64,000 nucleotides of DNA, taken from assembly GCF_036077095.1 (NCBI RefSeq), contig NZ_CP107960.1, positions 1,860,001 through 1,924,000 of the forward strand, written 5' to 3'. Both the position numbers and the translations under genes were made by a program. The stretch's first letter is position 1; each line of letters starts with the position of its first letter. Under the pieces are notes generated by a model that had not been told where the DNA came from, did no database searches, and saw only the letters and a program-made list of their open reading frames with translations. This document shows positions 25,185 through 33,346 of the stretch, in pieces. This stretch comes from Streptomyces sp. NBC_00376 (GTDB lineage Bacteria; Actinomycetota; Actinomycetes; Streptomycetales; Streptomycetaceae).

Positions 25185-26423
25185 TCAGGCTGCGATCCGC
25201 TCGAAGACGGCGGCGAGGCCCTGCCCGCCGCCGATGCACATGGTCTCCAGGCCGTACCGGGCCTCGCGGCGGTGCAGCTCACGGGTGAGCGTGGCAAGGA
25301 TACGGGCGCCCGTGGCGCCGACCGGGTGGCCGAGGGAGACGCCGGAGCCGTTGACGTTGATCCGCTGCTCGTGGTCCTTCTCTCCGAGCCCCAGCTCCCG
25401 GGTGCAGGCCAGCACCTGGGCGGCGAAGGCCTCGTTGAGCTCGATCAGGTCGAGGTCGGCGAGGGTGAGTCCGGCGCGGTCCAGAGCGGCCCGGGTCGCC
25501 GGGACGGGGCCGATGCCCATCGTCGCGGCGGGCACCCCGGCGCGGGCGAAGGAGACCAGCCGGACCAGCGGGGTGAGGCCGAGCCGTTCGGCGGTGGCCG
25601 CACTCGTGACCAGACAGGCGGCGGCCGCGTCGTTCTGGCCGCTGGCGTTGCCGGCGGTGACGGTCGCCTCCGGGTCGGACTTCGCCATGATCGGGCACAG
25701 CGCGGCGAGTTGTTCGGCGGTGGTGTCGGGGCGGGGGTGCTCGTCGGCGGTGACGACGCTCTCGCCCTTGCGGGTGCGTACGGTGACGGGGACGGTCTCC
25801 GCTTCGTACCGCCCCTCCGCCGCCGCCCGGCCGGCCCGCTGCTGGGAGCGCAGGGCCAGGGCGTCCTGGTCGGCGCGGCTGATGCCGTACGCGCGCCGGA
25901 GGTTCTCGGCGGTCTCGATCATGCCGCCCGGCACGGGGTGGTTGACGCCGCCCGCGGTGACCCGGCCCCGGGCCAGCGAGTCGTGGAGCTGGAGACCGGG
26001 GCCCTTGATGCCCCAGCGGCCGTCGTGCGTGTAGTACGGGGCGGCGCTCATCACGTCGACGCCGCCCGCGATCACGACCTCGCTGAAGCCCGCCCGAATC
26101 TGCATCGCCGCGTCGAGCACGGCCTGGAGGCCCGATCCGCAGCGGCGGTCGACCTGGGAGCCGGTGACGGTCTCGGGCAGTCCGGCGTCGAGCGCGGCGA
26201 CCCGGCCTATGGCGGGGGCCTCGGCGGACGGGTAGGAGTGGCCGAGGATCACCTCGTCGACGGCGGCGGGGTCGATTCCGGTGCGGGCCACGACCTCGGC
26301 GATCACGCGTGCGGCGAGTGCGGCCGGCTTCTGCTGCGCGAACACTCCGCCGAAACGGCCGATGGGGGTACGCAGTGGTTCACAGATGACGACATCGAGC
26401 TGCTGGTCGGGCTGGTCGGGCAC
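25185..26423 (-). CDS. Acetyl-CoA C-acyltransferase (thiolase)
   Basis: This 412-residue thiolase splits or forms beta-ketoacyl-CoA. It has the nucleophile Cys in DRRCGSGLQAVLDAA, the base His in IELNEAFAAQVLACTRELGL then GSGVSLGHPVGATGARI, and the second Cys in MCIGGGQGLAAVFER. The GTG at 26423 is preceded by GAAAGG; an alternative TTG 135 bases earlier would translate the tandem repeat and is rejected. Neighbouring 3-hydroxyacyl-CoA dehydrogenase and a MaoC remnant suggest a degradative (beta-oxidation) rather than biosynthetic role. Confidence 0.92.
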   Translation of the reverse strand: MPDQPDQQLDVVICEPLRTPIGRFGGVFAQQKPAALAARVIAEVVARTGIDPAAVDEVILGHSYPSAEAPAIGRVAALDAGLPETVTGSQVDRRCGSGLQAVLDAAMQIRAGFSEVVIAGGVDVMSAAPYYTHDGRWGIKGPGLQLHDSLARGRVTAGGVNHPVPGGMIETAENLRRAYGISRADQDALALRSQQRAGRAAAEGRYEAETVPVTVRTRKGESVVTADEHPRPDTTAEQLAALCPIMAKSDPEATVTAGNASGQNDAAAACLVTSAATAERLGLTPLVRLVSFARAGVPAATMGIGPVPATRAALDRAGLTLADLDLIELNEAFAAQVLACTRELGLGEKDHEQRINVNGSGVSLGHPVGATGARILATLTRELHRREARYGLETMCIGGGQGLAAVFERIAA

Positions 26424-26435
26424 GGCGTGGCCTTT

Positions 26436-26504
26436 CGGTGGCGGGAGCATTTGCCGCTCGGTGGCCGGAGCGTTTGGCGCTCGGTGGCCGGAGCGTTTGC
26501 CGCC
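26436..26504. repeat. Three tandem 23-base repeats upstream of thiolase
   Basis: Units at 26436-26458, 26459-26481 and 26482-26504 follow the consensus CGGTGGCCGGAGCGTTTGCC plus GCT. Each holds the dyad GAGCG-TTTGG-CGCTC or a variant. They end only 13 bases before the thiolase start, so they span the leader or promoter. The direct iteration suggests a multimeric operator. Confidence 0.75.
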
Positions 26505-26571
26505 GACCCTTGCACCTGGCGACCGAGTCGGTCCAATATCCAGTTCATCCTGGTTCAAGACGTGGCGCGTC

Positions 26572-26815
26572 TCAATTCCCGCTTACGGGGGTTCGGTTCC
26601 CGGCCGGGCCCGTCGGCGTGGGCAGGGCCTCCTCCGCCACGGCGAGGACCGCGCGCAGCGCGGCGGAAGGGTTGCCGGCCCGCCAGGCCGGCGCCGCCCG
26701 GAGCCGGATCGGCGGACCGGACAGGGGCCGGTGGACGAGGCCGTTCTGCTGGATGTGCTGGACGGGGGCGACGGTGAGCGTACCGCCGCCGACCGCGGCC
26801 GAACTCCGGCTGCTG
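26572..26815 (-). pseudogene. C-terminal remnant of a LysR-family regulator
   Basis: The reverse strand reads SSAAVGGGTLTVAPVQHIQQ, NGLVHRPLSGPPIRLRAAPA, then WRAGNPSAALRAVLAVAEEA LP and a stop at 26572. This is the typical end of a LysR effector domain (AxVxxGxGVxxxP, VxRPL, WRxGxPSPALRAFL). No helix-turn-helix or start codon precedes it, so it is a fragment of about 80 residues. The rest of 26505-26976 holds nothing I can support. Confidence 0.6.
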
Positions 26816-26976
26816 CGTGAGGACGTGGACCCGGACCGCGTCTATCTTCGCTGAGACGGAACCGGGCCTGTCTTCACTGGGACCGAACCGCGTCCGTCGT
26901 CGCTGAGTCGGATCACAGGTCACAGCCGTCGGCCCGGACCTGTCACATGTCACTTCCCGAGAGGACCGCAACCACC

Positions 26977-28527
26977 ATGCGTATCAGGATCGTCGGCGCC
27001 GGGGCCATGGGCCGCGGCATCGCCCAGTGGGCGGCGACCGCCGGACACACCGTCGAGCTGTGCGACGTGCGCCCGGAGGCCGTGACGGCCGCCGTGGACT
27101 TCGTACGGTCCATGCTCGAACGGGCCGTCCAGAAGGGCCGGATGTCCGCGGCGGACAGCGCCGCCGCCGTGGCGCGGCTGGTCCCGCTCGACGACCCGTG
27201 GGCCCAGGGGCCCGATGTCGAGCTGGTCATCGAGGCCGTGCGGGAGGACCTCGGCACCAAGACGGAGGTCTTCGGCAGGCTGGAGCAGGCGCTGCCCGCG
27301 ACGGCCGTCTTCGCGACCAACACCTCGTCCCTGTCGGTCACCCGGATCGCCGCCGGGCTGAAGGACCCGACGCGCCTGGCCGGGCTGCACTTCTTCAATC
27401 CGGTGCCGCTGATGAAGATCGTCGAGATCGTGCCCGGCGCGGCCACCCGCCCGGAGATCCCGCCGGCCCTCACCGCGCTGGTCGAGAGCTGCGGCCACCG
27501 CGCGGTCACCGTCGCCGACACCCCCGGCTTCCTCGTCAACCACGCCGGACGCGGGCTGGTGACCGAGGCGCTCGCGCTGCTGGAGGAGACGGTCGGCGAC
27601 CCGGCGGACATCGACCGGATCGCCCGCGACGTACTGGGCCTGCGGATGGGCCCGTTCGAGCTGATGGACCTCACCGGCCTCGATGTGACGGCCGCGGTGA
27701 TCGACTCGATCTGGCAGGGCTTCCGGTACGCGGACCGGCTCCGCCCCTCCTACCTCACCCCGAACCGGGTGGCGGCCGGGCTGCACGGCCGCAAGACCGG
27801 GCACGGCTGGTACGCGTACGGCCCAGAGGCGCCCGCCCCCGCGCCGGAGCCCCCGGTCACCGGCGACGCGGACCGTCCGGTGTTCGTCCACGGCACCGAG
27901 GGACAGGAGCGGGACGCGGCGGCGCTGCGGGCCGCGCTGACCGCCGCGGGGGCCGTCGTCGAGACCGGCGACGGGCCGTCCGCAGACGCCCTGGTGCTGG
28001 TTCCGGTCTGGGGCACCACGGTGGCCGGGGCGGTCGCCGGAAACGGGCTGCCCGCGCGGCGCACCTTCGGTGTGGACCCGCTGCCCGCGGCCGGCCGGCG
28101 CCGGGTGCTGGCCGTGACCCCGGCGGCGGACCCGGCCGCCGCGCGCGACGCCCGTGCGGTGCTGGCCCGCGCGGCCGAGGGCGACGAGCCGTGGGCGGTC
28201 TCGGTGGTGCGGGACACCGCGGGCTCGGTGGCGCAGCGGCTGCTCGCCTCGATCGTGTCGGTCGCGGCGGGGATCGCGGAGCGCTCCATCGCGGCTCCCG
28301 CCGATATCGACCTGGCCGTGACCGCCGGGCTCGGCTACCCCGTCGGCCCCCTGGCCTGGGGCGACCGGATCGGCGCGGAGCGGATGATGGAGCTGCACCG
28401 GGCCCTGCACCGGACGACCGGCGATCCGCGCCATCGTCCGAGCCGCTGGGTCACCGAACGCGCCCAGCTCTCTCTCGCGCTGACCGACCCGGGCACGTCG
28501 CCCGCCGACTGCGCGGCGTCCTCGTAG
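26977..28527 (+). CDS. 3-Hydroxyacyl-CoA dehydrogenase, two-module
   Basis: This 516-residue NAD-dependent dehydrogenase oxidises 3-hydroxyacyl-CoA to the 3-keto form used by thiolase. Residues about 1-180 are the Rossmann domain (IVGAGAMGRGIAQWAATAGH, ATNTSSLSVT, LHFFNPVPLMKIVEIV with the catalytic His). About 185-290 is the first 3HCDH C-terminal domain (TPGFLVNHAGRGLVTEALAL), then a less conserved insert, then a second C-terminal domain (about 400-500; QRLLASIVSVAAGIAERSIA, GLGYPVGPLAWGDRIG). This resembles PaaH-type proteins with duplicated C-terminal domains. The ATG at 26977 has GAGAGGA upstream. Confidence 0.9.
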   Translation: MRIRIVGAGAMGRGIAQWAATAGHTVELCDVRPEAVTAAVDFVRSMLERAVQKGRMSAADSAAAVARLVPLDDPWAQGPDVELVIEAVREDLGTKTEVFGRLEQALPATAVFATNTSSLSVTRIAAGLKDPTRLAGLHFFNPVPLMKIVEIVPGAATRPEIPPALTALVESCGHRAVTVADTPGFLVNHAGRGLVTEALALLEETVGDPADIDRIARDVLGLRMGPFELMDLTGLDVTAAVIDSIWQGFRYADRLRPSYLTPNRVAAGLHGRKTGHGWYAYGPEAPAPAPEPPVTGDADRPVFVHGTEGQERDAAALRAALTAAGAVVETGDGPSADALVLVPVWGTTVAGAVAGNGLPARRTFGVDPLPAAGRRRVLAVTPAADPAAARDARAVLARAAEGDEPWAVSVVRDTAGSVAQRLLASIVSVAAGIAERSIAAPADIDLAVTAGLGYPVGPLAWGDRIGAERMMELHRALHRTTGDPRHRPSRWVTERAQLSLALTDPGTSPADCAASS

Positions 28528-28536
28528 CAGCGGGGC

Positions 28537-28565
28537 GGGGTGCCGGCGGCCGCTCGCGGCACCCC
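28537..28565 (+). terminator. Hairpin after the dehydrogenase gene
   Basis: GGGGTGCCG (28537-28545) pairs with CGGCACCCC (28557-28565), ten bases beyond the stop codon. Confidence 0.6.
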
Positions 28566-28636
28566 GTACGCGCCCGTCCGGGCCGATGTCCGTTTCGTAC
28601 AAGACCCGTGCCGGGGCCCGGCATACGGTCGGGGGC

Positions 28637-29029
28637 ATGACTCCACGCATGGACGCGATCGGCATCGTCACGGCGGATCTGGCCGCATCGCTCACCTTCT
28701 ACCGCCGGCTCGGGCTCGACATCCCCGCCGGAGCGGAATCCGCACCCCATGTCGAAGTGACGCTCCCGGGCGGGCAGCGGCTGCTGTGGGACACCGAGGA
28801 CGTCGTCCGCTCGTTCGACCCCGAATGGACCGCGTCCGCCGGCGGGGACCGTCTCTCCCTGGCCTTCCTGTGCGACAGCCCGGCGGAGGTGGACGCGGTG
28901 TACGAGGAGCTGACCGGTGCGGGCTACCGGGGGCAGCTGAAGCCGTGGGACGCGGTGTGGGGGCAGCGCTACGCGACGGTCCTCGACCCGGACGGCTGCG
29001 CGGTGTCGTTGTTCGCCGCCAACGGCTGA
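28637..29029 (+). CDS. VOC-superfamily (glyoxalase/bleomycin resistance-like) protein
   Basis: This 130-residue single-domain protein has two beta-alpha-beta-beta-beta modules: MDAIGIVTADLAASLTFYRR, LGLDIPAG, then SLAFLCDSPAEVDAVYEELT and YATVLDPDGCAVSLFAANG. The usual metal His/Glu positions are not clearly kept, so it may bind a small ligand rather than act as an enzyme. The ATG at 28637 closely follows GGGGG. The last 61 bases overlap the convergent AraC-type gene, so expression of one can affect the other. Confidence 0.8.
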   Translation: MTPRMDAIGIVTADLAASLTFYRRLGLDIPAGAESAPHVEVTLPGGQRLLWDTEDVVRSFDPEWTASAGGDRLSLAFLCDSPAEVDAVYEELTGAGYRGQLKPWDAVWGQRYATVLDPDGCAVSLFAANG

Positions 29030-29736
29030 GACAGCAGGCCCTGGCGGGCCAGGTAGGCGGTCAGGGTGGTCCCGCCCAGGTCGCGCGTCTCCCGGGCGAG
29101 ATGGGCCTGGTCGCTGCAGCCCGCCCGGACGGCCGCCTCGGCGTACGGCGTCCCGGACCGGACGAGGGCGAGCGCGCGCTGGAGGCGCAGGACCCGGGCG
29201 AGCGTCTTGGGCCCGTAGCCGAAGGCCGCGAGCGAACGGCGGTGCAGCTGGCGGGCGCCGAGACCGGCCCGGTGCGCGGTGTCCGCGACGGACCATCCGG
29301 CGTCGAGCCGGTCCGCGACGTACCGCAGCAGCGGGTCCGGCGGTGCGGCGCCGGCCGCCCGGCGCAGCGCGACGACCTCCAGCGCGGCGGCCGGGTCGGG
29401 GGCCTCGGCCAGCTGCTCGGTGAGCTCGCGGACCCGGCCCGAGGGCCACAGGTCCACGAGCTCGACGCGGCGGTCGCGCAGCTCGTGCGCCGCCACGCCG
29501 AGCAGCGCGGGGGCGGTGCCGGGCGCGAACCGGATGCCGGCGCACTGCCCGTCGGCCGGGGCGGACGGAGTCGCGGCACGGGTGTCGGGGCCCGCGACGA
29601 GCAGCCGGCCGCCGATCCAGAGCAGGTCCATGCATCCGTCGGGCAGCACCGGATGGACCGACCCCTCCGGCATGCTCAGCGTCCACACGATCGCCCCGTC
29701 GAACCGCGACACCCGCTCTTCGTACCGCTCGCCCAT
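28969..29736 (-). CDS. AraC-family transcriptional regulator
   Basis: This 255-residue regulator has an N-terminal domain of the DUF6597 type (MPEGSVHPVLPDGCMDLLWI, then GIRFAPGTAPALLGVAAHEL) and a C-terminal double helix-turn-helix (about 150-245: DAGWSVADTAHRAGLGARQL, HRRSLAAFGYGPKTLARVLR, LARETRDLGGTTLTAYL). Proteins of this layout are often paired with VOC or small-molecule enzymes. Here the partner converges and overlaps it by 61 bases. The target is unknown. Confidence 0.85.
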   Translation of the reverse strand: MGERYEERVSRFDGAIVWTLSMPEGSVHPVLPDGCMDLLWIGGRLLVAGPDTRAATPSAPADGQCAGIRFAPGTAPALLGVAAHELRDRRVELVDLWPSGRVRELTEQLAEAPDPAAALEVVALRRAAGAAPPDPLLRYVADRLDAGWSVADTAHRAGLGARQLHRRSLAAFGYGPKTLARVLRLQRALALVRSGTPYAEAAVRAGCSDQAHLARETRDLGGTTLTAYLARQGLLSQPLAANNDTAQPSGSRTVA

Positions 29737-29788
29737 GTCTCACACGCTAATGTCGTCGGCGAACGGAATCAGCTTCCCGGGGGCGGCC

Positions 29789-30214
29789 ATGACGGCACTG
29801 ATGGAGTTCAGCACCGACAGCGGTGCGACGGTGACGGTCGAGGTCGACCGGCACACGCAGGGCGCGCAGCTGGTAGCGCTGGGCGACGACAACACGCTGG
29901 CCAGAGCCGGGCGCACGTTCGACAGCGCGCTCACGGGAATCCGGTCGGCGGCCGAGTCCGCGCTCGCGGTGTTCCGGGACGGCGCCCTGAAGCCGGACGG
30001 GGTGGAGCTCGAATTCGGGGTGAAGATCACGGCGGAGGCCGGTGCCGTGATCGCCAAGAGCGCGGTCGAGGGCCATCTGACGGTCAAGCTGTCCTGGTCC
30101 CCCGGCGCGACGGAGGCGGTACCCGCGGCTCCCACGCCCCCGGCAGCACCTGCGGTACCTGGGGCTCCGCCGGAGCCGACCGTTCCGGCGCCCACGCCCC
30201 CGCCCGCGCCGTAG
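29789..30214 (+). CDS. CU044_2847-type (trypsin-co-occurring domain) protein
   Basis: This 141-residue protein has one small beta-rich domain (about 1-105): MEFSTDSGATVTVEV, FDSALTGIRSAAESALAVF, then ELEFGVKITAEAGAVIAKSA and LTVKLSWSP. This matches the family found beside trypsin-like proteases in predicted actinobacterial conflict systems. The tail (about 106-141) is Pro/Ala repeats ending PPPAP. No trypsin-like protease is adjacent here, which is unusual for this family. Function is unknown. Confidence 0.7.
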   Translation: MTALMEFSTDSGATVTVEVDRHTQGAQLVALGDDNTLARAGRTFDSALTGIRSAAESALAVFRDGALKPDGVELEFGVKITAEAGAVIAKSAVEGHLTVKLSWSPGATEAVPAAPTPPAAPAVPGAPPEPTVPAPTPPPAP

Positions 30215-30221
30215 GAGCCGC

Positions 30222-31436
30222 TCAGTCGCCGGACTCCTCGTCCCTCTTCTCCGCGCTCGGCTTCTCCGGATTCGGCTTCTCCGGTTCCTTGTCACGGCTC
30301 GGTTGCAGCCTGGACGCCACGTCGTCCGGCGGCAGGAACTTCGACCAGCGCTCCGGGAATTCGGAGGGCATGTAGGGGCTGTCGCCGTCGTCGCCCCCGT
30401 CGTCGTCATCATCGTCGTCGTCGTCCCAGGGCTCCTTCTGGCTCTCCGCCTGCGTGCGGGCGACCAACTCCGCCGCCTGGGCAGCCCGTACCCGGTCGTT
30501 CGCCGCGCGGGCGGCGGCCGTCGCCAGGGAGGGCCACACCCGGTCGATGGCCGCGTTCACCGCCGCTCCGACCAGTACCGCGAACGCGGAGATGCCGATC
30601 CACAGCAGCACAGCGATCGGGGCCGCCAACGAGCCGTAGATCGTGGGCCCCTCGACCGTACTCGTGAGGTAGATCCGCAGCAGGAAACTGCCGAGCACCC
30701 ACATCGCGAGCGCGACCAGCGCACCGGGCATGTCCTCGATCCACGGCGAACGGACCGGCACGGACACGTGGTAGAGCGTCGTCAGGAACGCGATCGACAG
30801 CAGGATCACCAGCGGCCAGTACAGGACGCTTATGAGCTCGGTGCCCCACGGGACGAACTCCACGACCCGGTCCGGGCCGACGACGAGCAGCGGCAGCACC
30901 ACGGAGCCGAGCAGCAGCGCGACGACGTACAGCAGGAAGGAGAGCAGTCGCGTCTTGACGATGCCGCGCTGGCCGTCGAGGCCGTACATCACGGTGATCG
31001 TGTCGATGAAGACATTGACCGCGCGGGAGCCGGACCAGAGCGCGATCGCGAAGCCGATCGAGATGACGTCGGGCCGGGCGCCGGTGGTGACGTCCGCCAG
31101 GAGCGGCTTGGCGAAGTCGTTGACGCCGCGCTCGCTGAGCACGGTCTGCGCGGCGTTGAGGATGTTGCGCTCGATGGAGGCGACCGTGGTGGTGCTGGTC
31201 CACTCGTCGACGTATCCGAGCAGTCCGATCAGGCCGAGGAGCAGGGGCGGCAGGGACAGCAGGGTGAAGAACGCCGCCTCGGCGGCGAGCCCGAGAATGC
31301 GGTACTCCATGCACGAGTTGACGGTGTCCTTGAGCAACCGCCAGGCCATCTGCCGCTTGGATACGTTGCGGTAGAGCACTCGGGCCCGGTGGAGCCGACC
31401 CGGTCGCCGCTCGGGTGTTTCATTTGCTGCCTGCAC
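30222..31436 (-). CDS. YihY/BrkB-family membrane protein
   Basis: This 404-residue inner-membrane protein has about six membrane segments (AAFFTLLSLPPLLLGLIGLL, SIGFAIALWSGSRAVNVFID, LLSFLLYVVALLLGSVVLPL and others) and the family motif YHVSVPVRSPWIEDMPGALV. The C-terminal 80 residues are cytoplasmic and unusual: a run of nine Asp (DDDDDDDDD) then a Lys/Glu/Pro tail. The GTG start at 31436 lies only 17 bases from the divergent acyl-CoA dehydrogenase start. Members were once called ribonuclease BN, wrongly; the true role is unclear. Confidence 0.85.
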   Translation of the reverse strand: MQAANETPERRPGRLHRARVLYRNVSKRQMAWRLLKDTVNSCMEYRILGLAAEAAFFTLLSLPPLLLGLIGLLGYVDEWTSTTTVASIERNILNAAQTVLSERGVNDFAKPLLADVTTGARPDVISIGFAIALWSGSRAVNVFIDTITVMYGLDGQRGIVKTRLLSFLLYVVALLLGSVVLPLLVVGPDRVVEFVPWGTELISVLYWPLVILLSIAFLTTLYHVSVPVRSPWIEDMPGALVALAMWVLGSFLLRIYLTSTVEGPTIYGSLAAPIAVLLWIGISAFAVLVGAAVNAAIDRVWPSLATAAARAANDRVRAAQAAELVARTQAESQKEPWDDDDDDDDDGGDDGDSPYMPSEFPERWSKFLPPDDVASRLQPSRDKEPEKPNPEKPSAEKRDEESGD

Positions 31437-31453
31437 ATCCTTACCGTATCGGC
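31437..31453. promoter_or_regulatory. 17-base divergent gap with overlapping leaderless promoters
   Basis: The gap holds TACCGT reading right and TACGGT reading left, each about six bases before a start codon and no ribosome site on the right-hand side. Both genes must begin transcription at or very near their start codons. Confidence 0.45.
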
Positions 31454-33091
31454 ATGGCAGCCACCACCCACACCGTGTCCAACCAGGTACCACCGCTCAC
31501 CGGCTACGACGTCTTCGCCACCGACCGGGCGCTCTCCGAGGCGGTGCAACGTCACACGTCACGCGAGCTCCTGGCCGAAGTACGGGGCGAACTCGGTGAG
31601 CTGGGCCGCGCCGCGGGCTCCGCGCAGGTCCAGGAGTGGGGCGCGCAGGCGAACGCGAATCCGCCGGTGCTGCGTTCGCACGACCGGTACGGGCATCGCA
31701 TCGACGAGGTCGAGTTCCATCCGGCCTGGCACCGGCTGCTCGGCCACGCGGTCGGCGCCGGCCTGACCAATGCCTGGGACCGGCCCGGCGGCCATGTGAG
31801 GCGGGCTGCCGGTTTCCTGGTGTGGACGCAGGCCGAGGCGGGGCACGGCTGCCCGCTGTCGATGACGCACGCGGCGGTGCCGGCGCTGCGCACCGATCCG
31901 GAGCTGGCCGCCGTGTGGGAGCCGCTGCTCACCTCGCCGGTGTACGAGCGGGGGCTGCGGCCCGCCGGGCGGAAGGCCGGTGCGCTCCTCGGGATGGGGA
32001 TGACGGAGAAGCAGGGCGGCACGGACCTACGGGCGAACACGACCCGCGCCGAGCCGCTGGCCGCGGCGGACGAGTATCTGCTCACCGGGCACAAGTGGTT
32101 CTGTTCGGCGCCGATGTCCGACGGCTTCCTGGTGCTGGCGCAGGCGCCCGGCGGACTGACGTGTTTTCTGCTGCCCCGGGTGCTGCCCGACGGCACCCGC
32201 AACCCGTTCGCGATCCAGCGGCTCAAGGACAAGCTGGGCAATCGGTCGAACGCCTCGGCCGAGGTCGAGTTCGACGGCACCTGGGCGCGCCGGGTCGGTG
32301 AGGAGGGGCGCGGGGTGCGCACCATCATCGAGATGGTGGCGGCGACCCGGCTGGACTGCGTGGTCGGTTCGGCGGCGCTGATGCGGCAGGCGGTCGCGCA
32401 GGCGATCCACCACTGCACGTACCGCAGCGCGTTCGGCGGGGTGCTGATCGAGAAGCCGTTGATGCGCAATGTGCTGGCGGATCTGGCGCTGGAGTCGGAG
32501 GCCGCGACGGTGCTGGCGATGCGGCTGGCGGCGGCGTACGACGACGGTTCGGAGAGCGAGCTGGCCTTCCTGCGGATCGCGGTGCCCGCGGCGAAGTACT
32601 GGGTGACCAAGCGGTGCACGCCGTTGGTGGGCGAGGCGCTGGAGTGTCTCGGCGGCAACGGCTACGTCGAGGAGTCCGGGATGCCGCGGCTGCTGCGCGA
32701 GGCGCCGCTCAACTCCATCTGGGAGGGTGCCGGGAATGTGCAGGCGCTGGATGTGCTCCGGGCGCTGCAGCGTGAGCCGATGGCGCTGAACGCGTTCCTC
32801 CAGGAGGTCGGCAGGGCGCGCGGGGCCGATCACCGGCTGGACGGGGCGATCAGGGACATGCTGACGGAGCTGGCCGATCTGGACGGGATCGAGGCGCGGG
32901 CCCGCCGGCTGGCGGAGCGGATGGCGCTGGTGCTCCAGGGGTCGCTGCTGGTGCGGTGGGCGCCGCCGGAGGTGGCCGACGCGTTCTGCGCCTCGCGGCT
33001 GGGCGGGGACCGGGGCGCCGGCTTCGGCACACTGCCGCACACCCTCGACCTTGCGTCGGTGGTCGAGCGGGCGCGGCCCGTCGCGCACTGA
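31454..33091 (+). CDS. AidB-like acyl-CoA dehydrogenase
   Basis: This 545-residue flavoprotein matches the AidB branch of acyl-CoA dehydrogenases: HTVSNQVPPLTGYDVFATDR at the start, FHPAWHRLLGHAV, LGMGMTEKQGGTDLRANTT, ARRVGEEGRGVRTIIEMVAA, then CLGGNGYVEESGMPRLLREA with the catalytic Glu region and PLNSIWEGAGNVQALD. E. coli AidB binds DNA and limits alkylation damage; actinobacterial homologues may be ordinary isovaleryl-CoA-like dehydrogenases. The mRNA is probably leaderless. Confidence 0.9.
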   Translation: MAATTHTVSNQVPPLTGYDVFATDRALSEAVQRHTSRELLAEVRGELGELGRAAGSAQVQEWGAQANANPPVLRSHDRYGHRIDEVEFHPAWHRLLGHAVGAGLTNAWDRPGGHVRRAAGFLVWTQAEAGHGCPLSMTHAAVPALRTDPELAAVWEPLLTSPVYERGLRPAGRKAGALLGMGMTEKQGGTDLRANTTRAEPLAAADEYLLTGHKWFCSAPMSDGFLVLAQAPGGLTCFLLPRVLPDGTRNPFAIQRLKDKLGNRSNASAEVEFDGTWARRVGEEGRGVRTIIEMVAATRLDCVVGSAALMRQAVAQAIHHCTYRSAFGGVLIEKPLMRNVLADLALESEAATVLAMRLAAAYDDGSESELAFLRIAVPAAKYWVTKRCTPLVGEALECLGGNGYVEESGMPRLLREAPLNSIWEGAGNVQALDVLRALQREPMALNAFLQEVGRARGADHRLDGAIRDMLTELADLDGIEARARRLAERMALVLQGSLLVRWAPPEVADAFCASRLGGDRGAGFGTLPHTLDLASVVERARPVAH

Positions 33092-33114
33092 GAACCGCGC
33101 CGGTACACGGCAAC

Positions 33115-33150
33115 GGAGGGTGGTGCTGCGCCGACACGGCACCACCCTCC
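33115..33150 (+). terminator. Terminator hairpin after the acyl-CoA dehydrogenase
   Basis: GGAGGGTGGTGC (33115-33126) and GCACCACCCTCC (33139-33150) are perfect 12-base arms with a 12-base loop. Confidence 0.8.
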
Positions 33151-33346
33151 TTGCTGTGCACACCGGACAGCGGGGCAGGGGCTCCGCCGCGCGGTGTTCC
33201 ACCACTCTCGTACGGACCCGTACCCTCTCGCCAGAGTTGCAAAGGGTTGCAACCATTGTGTGGAGTGCACGGTGCCGGGCCCCTCGCGGCGGCAGGATGG
33301 GGCCGTGGAGCGTCGAGCCGGCCCTGGCATGTGGGGGGATACGAGA

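Noticed and set aside
24670..26777. Open + strand frame continuing from within nanT
   Set aside because: It is out of frame with nanT and antisense to thiolase, so it is a composition artefact.
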